Assembly: GCA_965116345.1 (NCBI GenBank)
Contig: OZ220680.1
Coordinates: forward strand, 806,001-870,000
From: VXYL01 sp965116345
GTDB lineage: Bacteria; Pseudomonadota; Gammaproteobacteria; Pseudomonadales; Azotimanducaceae
Length of the DNA stretch: 64,000 nt
Direction of reading: 5' to 3'
Below the pieces are notes generated by a model that was not told the origin of the DNA, did no database searches, and saw nothing but the letters and a program-made list of their open reading frames with translations. Position numbers and translations under genes: made by a program. Of the stretch, positions 15,140 through 24,146 are shown piece after piece. The stretch's first letter is position 1; every line of letters starts with the position of its first letter.

Positions 15140-17194
15140 ATGCCCGTCTACCAGAACATCCATTCGCTTGTGAACGAGCAGGTTTGCCAGCGCCAACGTT
15201 CCATTTCGCCGGGACGATGTGGCACAGGGACCATCCCCAGGGTCGTCATCGGCGTGTTGGCCGTCATCGGGTGGAGCGGTGCGTCAACCCTCTACGCGGA
15301 CACCGGAGTCAAAGACACGGGGGCCGCCGCCGCCGCGGTTGTGCGCCCGTTCCTCGCCGGAGACGCCGGGCTCTACTTGGATCGCGTTGTCTACCGACGC
15401 GCGGCCTATGCCGCCCGCACCGGACGCCGGACCGAGTTCGACCGCGAACTTGCGAAGCTGGATGGCTACCCGCTGCGACCCTATCTCCTCTACTTCGACG
15501 CCCGTCGCCGGCTGTCGCGAGTCGGCGAGAGCCAGGCGTTGGCGCTACGCGCCGAACTCGCCGGGACGCCGCTCGAAGAGCGTTTTCTGCGCGAGTGGCT
15601 CGTCGCCCAGGCAGAGCATGGCCGTTGGGCAATCTACGCCAAGCACTACGAACCCTCCGATGACGTCGTTGGACGATGTCACTACGCGCGTGCCCTCTAC
15701 CGCACGGGCGACCGCAGCCAGGCGCAGCCGCGCGTTCGCGACCTGTGGCTCGTCCCGCAGTCGCAGCCCGAGGAGTGCGACCCCGTTTTCGATTCTTGGA
15801 TCAGCGCAGGCGGACTGGATCAGGAAACCGTGTGGGCCCGCCTGCTGCTCGCCCTCGAAGCAAACGAGACCAGGCTCGCCCGGTATCTGCTGCGTTTCTT
15901 CGACCGAACCAACGCCAGCGCCGGGCGTTTGTGCTACGACGTTCACTTGAAGCCGGAGATGGTGCGTTCACTGTCGCGGTTCGCCGACACCGAAGCTGGC
16001 AGACGGGCGCTTCGGCACGGACTGGTTCGCTACGCCAGGCAAGACGCCGACAAGGCGCTCGAATTGTTCGAGACGGTCGAAAGGACCTACGCATTCGACG
16101 AATCAGAACGCGCTGCAATCCGCGAGCGTCTCACCGTGGCGGCCACCGGGATGGGTCTCGTGCCGCACGACGGTCCGATCGGCTATAGCACCGCACACCG
16201 GCTGCAGGTCGCGCAAGGATTGGTGCTCAACCGCAGCTGGGACGAAGCGATCCTATGGATAACCGCCTTGCCGCCGGAGGTGGCGGATGAACCGGAGTGG
16301 CGCTATTGGCTGGGACGCGCGCTCATCGACAGTGGCGAGGAACCCGCAACGGGCCGCCAACACCTGCGGACGATCGCCGGTCTGCCGACCTGGTACGGCC
16401 TGCTCGCCGCAGCGGATCTCGGATCCACGCCCGGAGTTCCGGAAGACCCTTCTCGGAACGACCCCGGTGCCTGGCGCGAGCTGCTCGTGGTCCCCGCCGT
16501 GCGTCGCATGGTGGAACTCCTCGCCGCCGACGATCTCGTCAATGCGCGCCGCGAATGGCAATACGCCTTGCCCGAGCTGGAACCCCACCAGCGCCTGGAT
16601 CTGGTGGAGTTGACCGCAGCGCTCGGCTGGGTCGACCAAGCCATTGCCGGGGCGTGGGATGCGGATCTCAAGGAAGTAACGAGAATCCGCTACCCGACGC
16701 CGCATCTGGATGCGTTCCGCCTCGGCGCCTTCAGTGCGAACCTGCCGATGGGCCTGCTACTCGCCATCTCGCGCCGGGAGAGCGCGTTCAATCCCCGCGC
16801 CCGATCCTCGGCGGGTGCCCGCGGGTTGATGCAGTTGATGCCAGCGACCGCGCGTGTAGTCGCCGACCGCATCCGCGAGGGACGACCCTCCAACGAGGAT
16901 CTGCTCCGACCCGACACCAGCGTCCGCCTTGGTGCGCACCACCTCGCCGGATTGATGAGCCGCTACGACGGCAACCGGGTCCTGGCGATCGCCGCCTACA
17001 ATGCCGGCGAAGGCCGGGTCAAGCGTTGGTTGAGAGATGCCAGCGGCATGCCCACCGCCGTCTGGGTCGAGCGCATCCCGTTTCGGGAGACCCGTGCATA
17101 CGTCAAGAACGTGCTCGTCGCGGCCACCATCTACGGGCAACGCACCGGTGACCCGGGGCCGATTCTCGACCCGAACGAGCGCGTCATTCCGTGA
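15140..17194 (+). CDS. slt: Soluble lytic murein transglycosylase (Slt70-like)
   Basis: A 684-residue periplasmic enzyme that cleaves the MurNAc-GlcNAc bond to form anhydromuropeptides. An N-terminal hydrophobic segment (VVIGVLAVIGWSGAS) serves for export. A long alpha-helical superhelix (U and L domains) spans residues about 60-500. The C-terminal lysozyme-like SLT domain begins around residue 535, with catalytic Glu547 in ISRRESAFNPRA, then GLMQLMPATA and AYNAGEGRV, all family hallmarks. ATG 15140 follows GGAAGGGG. The stop codon overlaps the GTG start of tatD (GTGA). Confidence 0.93.
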   Translation: MPVYQNIHSLVNEQVCQRQRSISPGRCGTGTIPRVVIGVLAVIGWSGASTLYADTGVKDTGAAAAAVVRPFLAGDAGLYLDRVVYRRAAYAARTGRRTEFDRELAKLDGYPLRPYLLYFDARRRLSRVGESQALALRAELAGTPLEERFLREWLVAQAEHGRWAIYAKHYEPSDDVVGRCHYARALYRTGDRSQAQPRVRDLWLVPQSQPEECDPVFDSWISAGGLDQETVWARLLLALEANETRLARYLLRFFDRTNASAGRLCYDVHLKPEMVRSLSRFADTEAGRRALRHGLVRYARQDADKALELFETVERTYAFDESERAAIRERLTVAATGMGLVPHDGPIGYSTAHRLQVAQGLVLNRSWDEAILWITALPPEVADEPEWRYWLGRALIDSGEEPATGRQHLRTIAGLPTWYGLLAAADLGSTPGVPEDPSRNDPGAWRELLVVPAVRRMVELLAADDLVNARREWQYALPELEPHQRLDLVELTAALGWVDQAIAGAWDADLKEVTRIRYPTPHLDAFRLGAFSANLPMGLLLAISRRESAFNPRARSSAGARGLMQLMPATARVVADRIREGRPSNEDLLRPDTSVRLGAHHLAGLMSRYDGNRVLAIAAYNAGEGRVKRWLRDASGMPTAVWVERIPFRETRAYVKNVLVAATIYGQRTGDPGPILDPNERVIP

Positions 17195-18039
17195 TCGATG
17201 TCGGCGTCAACCTGGCAAGCAGGGACTTCGACGCGGACCGCCCGGATGTTCTGCAGCGCGCCTGTTCCGCCGGTGTGACGACGCTCATCGCCACCGGCAC
17301 CGACGTCGAGTCGAGTCGCGCCTCGGTGGCCCTCGCAGGCGGCGATGCAGCGCCGGCGCCGCGCGTGTACGCCACCGCGGGCGTGCACCCGCACCATGCG
17401 GGGCAGGCCAGGGACGCCGGGCAGGCCAGGGACGCCGAGGACGGCGGCGAGCGCTGGTTCGAGGCGATCGCGGCGATCGCCGAGTCGCCCCAGGTCGTGG
17501 CGATCGGCGAGACGGGGCTCGACTTCTACCGCGACTTCTCGCCGCGCGACGCACAACGCGACGTGTTCCGACGCCAGATCGAGCTCGCCGTCGAGACGGG
17601 CAAGCCGCTGTTCGTGCATGATCGCGACTCCGCCGGCGAGACGCGCAGCATCCTCTCGGACTTCAGGAATGACTTGGCGGATTGCGTCATTCACTGCTTC
17701 ACCGGCGACGCGACCGATCTCGACGCCTACCTCGAGGACGGCTTTCACATCGGCATCACCGGTTGGATTTGCGACGAGCGCCGGGGACGTGAGCTTGTCG
17801 AACTGGCACCGCGGATTCCCGCCGATCGTCTGCTGGTCGAAACCGACGCCCCCTACCTGCTACCCCGGACGATCAGGCCGAAGCCGCGCTCACGGCGCAA
17901 CGAACCGGCGTACCTGCCCTGGGTGGTTCGCCGACTGGCCGAGTGCCGCAACGAAGACCCTGCCTTGGTAGCGCAGCAGACACACGACAATGCCCGACGA
18001 TTTTTCCGCCTGGAAGAGGGGTTCCATGGCTCCGGGTAG
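17191..18039 (+). CDS. tatD: TatD-family 3'-5' DNase / metal-dependent hydrolase
   Basis: A 282-residue TIM-barrel metal hydrolase, very close in pattern to E. coli TatD: the start IDVGVNLASRDF, ATAGVHPHHA (metal His pair), IGETGLDFYRDFS (Glu ligand), FVHDRD, CVIHCFTGD, GITGWICDERRG, LLVETDAPYLLPR and SRRNEPAYLP. The first strand has GVN instead of the HCH of YcfH-type proteins, as in true TatD. A small duplicated stretch, GQARDAGQARDAE, lies after the HPHH motif. Translation starts at GTG 17191 inside the slt stop. Confidence 0.93.
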   Translation: MIDVGVNLASRDFDADRPDVLQRACSAGVTTLIATGTDVESSRASVALAGGDAAPAPRVYATAGVHPHHAGQARDAGQARDAEDGGERWFEAIAAIAESPQVVAIGETGLDFYRDFSPRDAQRDVFRRQIELAVETGKPLFVHDRDSAGETRSILSDFRNDLADCVIHCFTGDATDLDAYLEDGFHIGITGWICDERRGRELVELAPRIPADRLLVETDAPYLLPRTIRPKPRSRRNEPAYLPWVVRRLAECRNEDPALVAQQTHDNARRFFRLEEGFHGSG

Positions 18040-18328
18040 CCTACGGCTCGTGATCGGGTTCCTGATCCGGTTCCTGTTGCTCACAGCCGCCGTCGCCATG
18101 CTCACCTACGGACTCGCCGCCTGGCAGCACGAAGGGTTTGGCCTCGACGGCGTGTGGCTATTCGGCGTCGATGGTCGGTTGCATCCGCTGCACTTCGTCG
18201 TCGTCGGTATCGGTATGATCCCGCCGGTCATGTGGGAGATCTTCGGTTTGGACACGACCGCCGCCACACGGCCAGCGCCCGCACCATCCGCCGGGGATGA
18301 TTCGGCCCAGACCGAAGGCGATGGCTGA
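18026..18328 (+). CDS. Small membrane protein of unknown function
   Basis: A 100-residue protein starting within the end of tatD (GAGGGG lies before ATG 18026). There are two hydrophobic segments: residues about 7-30 (LVIGFLIRFLLLTAAVAMLTYG) and about 55-73 (LHFVVVGIGMIPPVMWEIFG). A polar Ala/Pro tail ends it. No family is recognised. Stop and start overlap the next acetyltransferase gene (ATGGCTGA), so it belongs to the tatD operon. Confidence 0.6.
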   Translation: MAPGSLRLVIGFLIRFLLLTAAVAMLTYGLAAWQHEGFGLDGVWLFGVDGRLHPLHFVVVGIGMIPPVMWEIFGLDTTAATRPAPAPSAGDDSAQTEGDG

Positions 18329-18842
18329 GCCGCGCATCTACATCCGCGACGTCAAGCCCACGGACCGCCGGGAGTTGCTGGCGTTGAACCTGGCGAGCCG
18401 GGAACTGCACTACCCCTGGATCTCGCCACCGCTTACGCCGCACATGTTCAAGGTGTATCTACGGCGAACACAGCGCGACGATCATGTGGGCTTCGCCATC
18501 TGCCTGCGAGCGAATCACGAGATCGTCGGCGTCATCAACATCAACAACATTGTCCAGGGTGCGTTGCGATCCGCCTCAGTGGGCTACTACGTGGCCCAGG
18601 CGCAAGTCGGCCAAGGCTACATGCGCGAGGGCCTGACAAGCGTCAAGGAGCACGCGTTCGGCGAACTCGGCCTGCACCGGCTGGAGGCGAACATCCAGCC
18701 CGCGAACAAGGCCTCGATCCGGCTCGTGCAGAGTTGCGGTTTCGTGCACGAGGGCCTGTCCCGCCAGTTTCTGTACATCGAGGGGGCCTGGCGCGACCAC
18801 GAACGCTGGGCCGCCATCGACGACCGCGTGGGCCTGACGTGA
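18321..18842 (+). CDS. GNAT acetyltransferase, RimJ/RimL type
   Basis: A 173-residue N-acetyltransferase that transfers acetyl from acetyl-CoA to an alpha-amino group. The N-terminus IYIRDVKPTDRRELL is typical. Motif A is degenerate but present (VGYYVAQAQVGQGYMREGL, the R/Q-x-x-G-x-G/A loop). LGLHRLEANIQPANKASIRL and CGFVHEGLSRQFLYIEGAWRDHERW are strong RimJ/RimL features. ATG 18321 overlaps the preceding stop, and its own TGA overlaps the GTG start of the peptidase (GTGA). Confidence 0.9.
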   Translation: MAEPRIYIRDVKPTDRRELLALNLASRELHYPWISPPLTPHMFKVYLRRTQRDDHVGFAICLRANHEIVGVININNIVQGALRSASVGYYVAQAQVGQGYMREGLTSVKEHAFGELGLHRLEANIQPANKASIRLVQSCGFVHEGLSRQFLYIEGAWRDHERWAAIDDRVGLT

Positions 18843-20755
18843 CCGCCGCGTACGGCGCATGGCCCTCGCCGGTGGACGCCGCGTTGGTGGCCTCGGGTTC
18901 GAGGGGCTATGCCGAGTTGCGTGGCCAGGGTGATGCGCTGTTCTGGCTGGAATCCCGCCCCGACGAAGCAGGACGCTCGACTCTCATCCACTGGCGAGAT
19001 GGCGTGTCCAGGGAACTGACCCCGGCGCCCTTCAACGTGCGCAGCCGTGTGCACGAATACGGCGGCGGCGCGTTCTGCGTCACCGACGACCGCGTGTATT
19101 TCGTGAATTTCGCGGATCAGAACATCTATGGCGTACGCGTCGACGGGGACGGGGTCGACGTCCCCCGCCAAGTCACCGAGGGCGACGCGACCGAACGCTT
19201 CGCGGACCTCGTGTGGGAGGGGACAGCCATCTTCGCGGTGCGCGAACGCCACGACGGCGTAGCCGAACCGGTCAACGATCTCGTGCGGATCGATGTCGCC
19301 AATGGCACGGTCCGATGCCTCCACAGCGGCCACGACTTCTATGCGGCTCCCCGGCCGTCCGGCGACGGCCGGTTGGCATTCGTTGCGTGGGATCACCCCA
19401 ACATGCCGTTCGACGGTACCCAGCTGTTCGTCGTCCGGTACGACGATGGGGCGGATCCGGGCACCACGACGCTGATCGCGGGTGGTGCGCGAGAGTCGCT
19501 CGTGCAGCCCGAGTGGTGTGGGAGCCGCCTGGTATTCGCTTCCGACGCGGGCGGCTTTTGGAATCTCCACGTCCACGACGACTCCGGTGTGTTTTCCGTG
19601 CTGCAGGAAGACGCCGAGTATGCAGGTCCGGCCTGGCTGTTCGGCACGTCGTACTACGTGCCCGTAGGCCCTGGACACGTCGTCGCACGCCGCGTCGAGA
19701 ACGGCGTTCCCGCCCTCGTCCTGGTGGATCTGGACCAAGGCCTTGCGAGTCCACTCGATGGTGACTGCTCGTCTTACGCCGCGCTCGCACGCACGCCGAG
19801 AGGCGTGGCCTTCATCGCCGGGTTCGCCGACCGGCCCAGCCGAATCGTGGAACTCGAACTCGCCACCTCCAGACATACCGACATCGCGACGCCGCCGAAG
19901 CCGGCGGTTCCGGTGGAAGTCATTTCCGTTCCCGAACCACTGGTGTTCAGCTCGACGCAGGGCGATGCGCACGCCTTTCTCTACCTGCCGAAGTCCGTCG
20001 ACGTCGACGCCCCTGAGGACGAACTGCCGCCCCTGCTGGTCACCACCCACGGCGGCCCCACCTCGAGCACTTCGGCGGACCTTTCCTGGCGGCTGCAGTA
20101 CTACACGTCCCGGGGCTGGGCCGTGGCGGATGTGAACTACGGTGGCAGCACCGGGTTCGGGCGAGCCTATCGCGAACGCTTGAACGGTGCCTGGGGCCGG
20201 GTCGACGTCGACGACTGCGTCGCCTGCGTGCGGCACCTGGTCGGCCAGGGGTTGGTGGATCCCAACCGGATCGCCATCCGCGGCGGCAGCGCCGGCGGCT
20301 ATACGACGCTGGCGGCGCTGGCCTTCGCCAACGTGTTCAAGGCCGGTGCCAGCCACTACGGCGTGGGCGATCTCGAAGCCCTGGCCGCCGATACCCACAA
20401 GTTCGAGTCACGCTACCTGGATACCCTGGTGGGCGATGCCGACGCGATGCGCGCACGCTCCCCCATCAACCACGTCGAACGGCTGAACTGCCCGGTGATC
20501 TTCTTCCAAGGCGCCGACGACAAGGTCGTGCCGCCCAACCAGTCCGAAACCATGCGCGACGCCTTGGCGGCCAAGGGCATTGCCGTCGCCTACCTGCTGT
20601 TCGACGGCGAAGGACACGGTTTCCGCCGTGCCGAAAACGTTCGTCGAGTGATCGAGGCCGAGTATGCGTTCTTCGCCCGCGTCTTCGGCATCGAGCCTGA
20701 GGGGGGACTGGCGTCCATCGACATCGAGAACGACGACTCATGTCCAACGCGCTGA
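18839..20755 (+). CDS. S9 family prolyl oligopeptidase / acylaminoacyl peptidase-like
   Basis: A 638-residue serine peptidase. Residues about 10-370 form a beta-propeller (VHEYGGGAFCV, FADLVWEG, and AAPRPSGDGRLAFVAWDHPNMP, a motif shared by dipeptidyl peptidase-like S9C proteins). The C-terminal alpha/beta hydrolase carries THGGPTS, VNYGGSTGFGRAYRE, catalytic Ser484 in GGSAGGY, Asp in QGADDKVVPP (about 560) and His in GEGHGFR (about 590). There is no signal peptide, so it is cytoplasmic. The true start is GTG 18839 (VTAAYGAWPSPV); the longer open frame upstream overlaps the acetyltransferase. Confidence 0.9.
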   Translation: MTAAYGAWPSPVDAALVASGSRGYAELRGQGDALFWLESRPDEAGRSTLIHWRDGVSRELTPAPFNVRSRVHEYGGGAFCVTDDRVYFVNFADQNIYGVRVDGDGVDVPRQVTEGDATERFADLVWEGTAIFAVRERHDGVAEPVNDLVRIDVANGTVRCLHSGHDFYAAPRPSGDGRLAFVAWDHPNMPFDGTQLFVVRYDDGADPGTTTLIAGGARESLVQPEWCGSRLVFASDAGGFWNLHVHDDSGVFSVLQEDAEYAGPAWLFGTSYYVPVGPGHVVARRVENGVPALVLVDLDQGLASPLDGDCSSYAALARTPRGVAFIAGFADRPSRIVELELATSRHTDIATPPKPAVPVEVISVPEPLVFSSTQGDAHAFLYLPKSVDVDAPEDELPPLLVTTHGGPTSSTSADLSWRLQYYTSRGWAVADVNYGGSTGFGRAYRERLNGAWGRVDVDDCVACVRHLVGQGLVDPNRIAIRGGSAGGYTTLAALAFANVFKAGASHYGVGDLEALAADTHKFESRYLDTLVGDADAMRARSPINHVERLNCPVIFFQGADDKVVPPNQSETMRDALAAKGIAVAYLLFDGEGHGFRRAENVRRVIEAEYAFFARVFGIEPEGGLASIDIENDDSCPTR

Positions 20756-21696
20756 AGATCGCTGTTCTGGCCGGCGGCAACTCCGCCGAGGCCGAGGTGT
20801 CGCGATCGTCCGCCGGCGGCATAGCCGCAGCCCTTCGAACCTGGGGCCACGAGGTCGTCGTCATCGAACTCGACCGCGAGTTGGTCGGCGCGCTGCGTGC
20901 CTTGGATCCCGACGTGGTCTTTCCCATGCTGCACGGGCCACCCGGCGAGGACGGTACGGTGCAGGGTCTGCTCGCCATGCTCGGCATGCCGTTCGTCGGC
21001 AGTGGTGTGCAAGGCTCGGCCGCGGCCATGGACAAGTACCTCGCCAAGGCACTGTTTCGTGCCGCCGGCCTGCCGGTCGTTGACGACGTACTGATCGCAC
21101 CGGAAACAAGCCCTGAGGCGGCTGCCGAACGCGTCCTCACTGAAATCGGCGATCGGGTCGTCATCAAGCCTCGCCGCCAAGGCTCTGCACTGGGCGTTAC
21201 GCTGATGCCCCGAGGCGGGGATCTCGTTCCGCCGCTCCGCGAAGCCCTGGAGTACGGCGGCGGCGCTCTCGTCGAACGCCATGTTGCGGGCGCCGAAGCC
21301 ACGGTCGGTGTGCTCGACGAACATGGTGCGGACATGCTTGCCCTGCCCGTCACCGAGATCACGGTCGCGGACGGCGAGTGGTACGATTTCGACAACCGCT
21401 ACACGCCCGGCAAGAGTGAACACATCATCCCGGCCCGGTTTCCCGAGACCCGCCTGGGCGAACTCGAAGACTACGCCTTGCGTGCCCACCGTTGTCTCGG
21501 CCTGCGCGACTTCTCCCGTGCCGACTTCATCGTCGGCGACTCGGTCTGGCTGCTGGAGGTGAACGCCCTTCCCGGCATGACGTCGACCAGCCTCTTCCCC
21601 GACGCCTGCCGCGCCACCGGCATCGACTTCCCCGAGATGGCTGAACGCCTCACCTTGAGCGCCTTTCGCCGCGGCCCCGACCGCATAGACCAGTAG
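20740..21696 (+). CDS. ddl: D-alanine--D-alanine ligase
   Basis: A 318-residue ATP-grasp ligase making D-Ala-D-Ala for peptidoglycan. Motifs: IAVLAGGNSAEAEVS at the start, FPMLHGPPGEDGTVQGLL, FVGSGVQGSAAAMDK, VIKPRRQGSALGV (ATP loop; GSSVGV in the standard enzyme), RADFIVGD and EVNALPGMT near the end. Length is typical (E. coli DdlB 306). It overlaps the peptidase stop by 16 bases. It lies outside a mur/fts cluster. The stop TAG is the first part of a 25-bp inverted repeat arm. Confidence 0.95.
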   Translation: MSNALKIAVLAGGNSAEAEVSRSSAGGIAAALRTWGHEVVVIELDRELVGALRALDPDVVFPMLHGPPGEDGTVQGLLAMLGMPFVGSGVQGSAAAMDKYLAKALFRAAGLPVVDDVLIAPETSPEAAAERVLTEIGDRVVIKPRRQGSALGVTLMPRGGDLVPPLREALEYGGGALVERHVAGAEATVGVLDEHGADMLALPVTEITVADGEWYDFDNRYTPGKSEHIIPARFPETRLGELEDYALRAHRCLGLRDFSRADFIVGDSVWLLEVNALPGMTSTSLFPDACRATGIDFPEMAERLTLSAFRRGPDRIDQ

Positions 21697-21777
21697 GGGC
21701 GACCCTTGTGGTCGCCCTAGACGATTCATCGACACCGTGCGTTTACCGAGAAAGGGCGACCACAAGGGTCGCCCCTA
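21694..21777. repeat. Perfect 25-bp inverted repeat
   Basis: The left arm (21694-21718) begins TAGGGGCGACCCTTGTGG. The right arm (21753-21777) is its exact reverse complement, with 34 bases between them. The left arm contains the ddl stop codon. Fragments of the same sequence (GGTCGCCCCTACG, TTGTGGTCGACC) occur near the pyrD stop at 25600-25700. A three-fold CAAGCGG/CCAAG run follows at about 21780-21810. Confidence 0.9.
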
Positions 21778-21882
21778 CGGCAAGCGGCCCAAGCGGACCC
21801 AAGCGGCCAAGGTCAGGGGGTCGCGTCAAGCGATGGCCTATACTGGTGGGTTTTGACACCACTTTCCGGGAGAACAAAACGA

Positions 21883-22944
21883 ATGACTGACGCGAAGTAC
21901 ACCGTGATGGTCCAGGCTCAGGTCGGCGTCTCGTACGATCTTGCCGACTCGAAATACGAGATTGAACGCGAAGCCCTGGATCCCATTGGCGCGAAGATCG
22001 TCGAGGTGCCCGCGAAGACGGAAGAGGAGTTCATCGACGCCGTTCGCAGTACCGATGCCCTGATCGCCCGAGGGCGTCGCATCAGCCGCAACATCATCGC
22101 CAATCTCGACAACTGCGTGGTCATCGGTCTCGGCAGCGTGGGTGCGGACACCGTGGACGTCGACGCCGCGACCGACCACGGCATCGTCGTCACCAACGTG
22201 CCCGATGTGTTCATCGACGAGGTGGCCGACCACACCATGATGATGTTTCTCGCCGCCCACCGGCGTCTGCTGCTGATGCACAGGATGACCCAGGAGGGTC
22301 GCTGGTCCGAAGGCCGGCCCCACCATTCGGACATTCCGCGACTCTGGGGACAAACCATCGGCCTGATCTCGTTCGGCAACGTCGCCAAAGCCGTGGCGCG
22401 CCGTTGCCACGCCTTCGGCCTGCGGGTGCTGGCCTACGACCCCTACGTCGGCGAACTCGAGATGACCGGCGCCAACGTCGAGCCCGTAACCAGCCTCCAC
22501 GAGCTGCTCGAGCGCTCCGACTTCGTGTCCATGCACGCACCGCTGAACGCCGAGACGCACCACATGCTGTCCGACGACCACTTCGCGCGCATGAAGAACA
22601 CCGCCTTGTTCATCAACAACGGTCGTGGACCGACCGTCGACGAGGAAGCGCTGATCCGCGCCCTCGACGCGGGCGAGATCGCCGGCGCGGCACTGGACGT
22701 GTTCGAACAGGAGCCCGCGTCCACCAACAACCCGCTGCTGCACATGGACAACGTCATCTGCACGCCGCATATCGCCTCGGCGACGGCGCGAATGGCACCC
22801 GAGACCCGGCGGCGGCTGGGACGGGAGTTGGCGACGTGCCTGCAGGGAATGTGGCCCCGCAGTGCGGTCAATCCCGCCGTTCTGGAGAAGACCAAGCTGA
22901 GGCGCTGGCAGCCGTATCCGCAGATGCGAGGACCCAACCGGTAG
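21883..22944 (+). CDS. D-isomer-specific 2-hydroxyacid dehydrogenase, CtBP-like
   Basis: A 353-residue NAD-dependent dehydrogenase. The catalytic triad is present: Arg in INNGRGPTVDE, Glu in DVFEQEP, His in CTPHIAS. The nucleotide-binding loop reads SFGNVA where most relatives have GxGxxG, so both outer glycines are changed. Cofactor binding may be altered, or this subfamily may tolerate it. The substrate is not predictable. ATG 21883 is chosen because GGGAG lies upstream and the protein starts TDAKYTVMV. A TATACT at 21839-21844 may be a -10 box. Confidence 0.85.
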   Translation: MTDAKYTVMVQAQVGVSYDLADSKYEIEREALDPIGAKIVEVPAKTEEEFIDAVRSTDALIARGRRISRNIIANLDNCVVIGLGSVGADTVDVDAATDHGIVVTNVPDVFIDEVADHTMMMFLAAHRRLLLMHRMTQEGRWSEGRPHHSDIPRLWGQTIGLISFGNVAKAVARRCHAFGLRVLAYDPYVGELEMTGANVEPVTSLHELLERSDFVSMHAPLNAETHHMLSDDHFARMKNTALFINNGRGPTVDEEALIRALDAGEIAGAALDVFEQEPASTNNPLLHMDNVICTPHIASATARMAPETRRRLGRELATCLQGMWPRSAVNPAVLEKTKLRRWQPYPQMRGPNR

Positions 22945-22957
22945 TCCGGTCGACCCG

Positions 22958-23380
22958 ATGGGGAGGTTCCGGTCGGTCAGTACTGCGTTTCAGGACGCCT
23001 CGGCAGTGATGGTGGGTGTCGGCGTCACATCGTTCTTGCCCGACGGTTCGTGGGACCTGTGGCCGGTCACGTTGACCTTCGCCGGCGTCCTCGCGGCCGC
23101 CACGATGCTATTCGACCGGCTTGCCGGTCCCACCGTCGGTGCAGACCTCCCCAGGTGGATCCGAGACATCCTCTTGGTCGCTATCGTTGCGGGTCTGGGC
23201 AGCGGACAGGTCTGGCTGGCGCCGGTCGAAGGCGTCCGCTTCGTGGTACTCATGCTGTTCGCGGTGCTCTTTGCCTGGATACTGGCCGCTTGGCGCCAAC
23301 GTTGGGGCGAGCGGCGGGTATACCGCGCCATGCTCCGCCAGGAACCGACAGATTCGGACACCCTCGAAGCGTCAGCTTAA
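22958..23380 (+). CDS. Small integral membrane protein of unknown function
   Basis: A 140-residue protein with three predicted membrane segments (around VTLTFAGVLAAATMLF, DILLVAIVAGLGSG and FVVLMLFAVLFAWILAAW) and a basic C-terminal helix (RQRWGERRVYRAML). It follows the dehydrogenase by 13 bases. Its stop overlaps the stop of the convergent hydrolase gene by four bases. No family recognised. Confidence 0.55.
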   Translation: MGRFRSVSTAFQDASAVMVGVGVTSFLPDGSWDLWPVTLTFAGVLAAATMLFDRLAGPTVGADLPRWIRDILLVAIVAGLGSGQVWLAPVEGVRFVVLMLFAVLFAWILAAWRQRWGERRVYRAMLRQEPTDSDTLEASA

Positions 23381-24138
23381 GGGGCTTGCAGACTCGTCAG
23401 CGGACGAATCCAGATGTTCCTGAACCGGACCCGGTCGCCGTGGTCCTGCAACGTTAGCGGACCCTCCGGACCGTGGACATCGGTATAGCTCGCCAATTGG
23501 CGATGCTGCGTCGGCCCCTGCAACGGTTGGCGGTGGTGCACGAGCAAACCGTTGTGGAAGACGGTCATGTACGCAGGCATCGCCAGTGACCCGTCCCGGT
23601 AGACGGGCGATTCGAAGACGACGTCGTAGACATGCCACTGTCCCGGGGGAACGCTGGCGTTGACCAGCGGCGGGTACTGGCCGTAGATCGCCGCCGTCAG
23701 ACCGTCGGCGTAGGTCGGGTTGTCGTAGCCGTCGAGCACCTGGATTTCGTACAGGCCAAGGAGGAACACGCCGCTGTTCCCCCGCCCCTGGCTGTCGGCG
23801 GTGATCTCGGTCGGCGCGCTCCATTCGACATGCAGCTGGCAACTACCGAACGATTCGCGCGTATGGATGTCGCCGGTTCGCGGCTCCACTTCCATGACGC
23901 CGTCGACCAGATTCCACTTCGGCGCTGCCCCGTCTCGCCCGGCCCAGGCATCGAACCCCGAACCGTCGAACAGCACGACGGCGTCCGACGGCGGCGAACC
24001 GGCGCGTTCCTGGGTGGAGAACGACGGCGGGCGCACCACCGGCGGCGCAGGCCGCGCGATGTCGTGTACCCGCCACTCGGAATCGGGCAGCACCGGTGTG
24101 TCGGTGTAGCCCTTGGGCAACTCCCGGATCTTGGCCAC
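23377..24138 (-). CDS. 3-keto-disaccharide hydrolase (DUF1080) domain protein
   Basis: A 253-residue concanavalin-like jelly-roll protein of the DUF1080 / 3-keto-disaccharide hydrolase family. Signatures are VLFDGSGFDAWAGRDG, WNLVDGVMEVEPRTGDI, FGSCQLHVEW, GNSGVFLLGLYEIQVLD, QWHVYDVVF, VFHNGLLVHH and the end RVRFRNIWIRPL. Relatives are usually exported, but no signal peptide is visible from the chosen GTG 24138. The frame is open further upstream only as a shadow of the ammonium transporter gene. The transporter ends nine bases inside this start, so the two probably share a transcript. Confidence 0.82.
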   Translation of the reverse strand: MAKIRELPKGYTDTPVLPDSEWRVHDIARPAPPVVRPPSFSTQERAGSPPSDAVVLFDGSGFDAWAGRDGAAPKWNLVDGVMEVEPRTGDIHTRESFGSCQLHVEWSAPTEITADSQGRGNSGVFLLGLYEIQVLDGYDNPTYADGLTAAIYGQYPPLVNASVPPGQWHVYDVVFESPVYRDGSLAMPAYMTVFHNGLLVHHRQPLQGPTQHRQLASYTDVHGPEGPLTLQDHGDRVRFRNIWIRPLTSLQAP

Positions 24139-24146
24139 CTGCAGAC

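Noticed and set aside
18617..20398. Long antisense open frame of 593 codons opposite the S9 peptidase
   Set aside because: High GC content gives long open frames on the opposite strand. The plus-strand frame has clear S9 motifs and overlapping start/stop codons with its neighbours.
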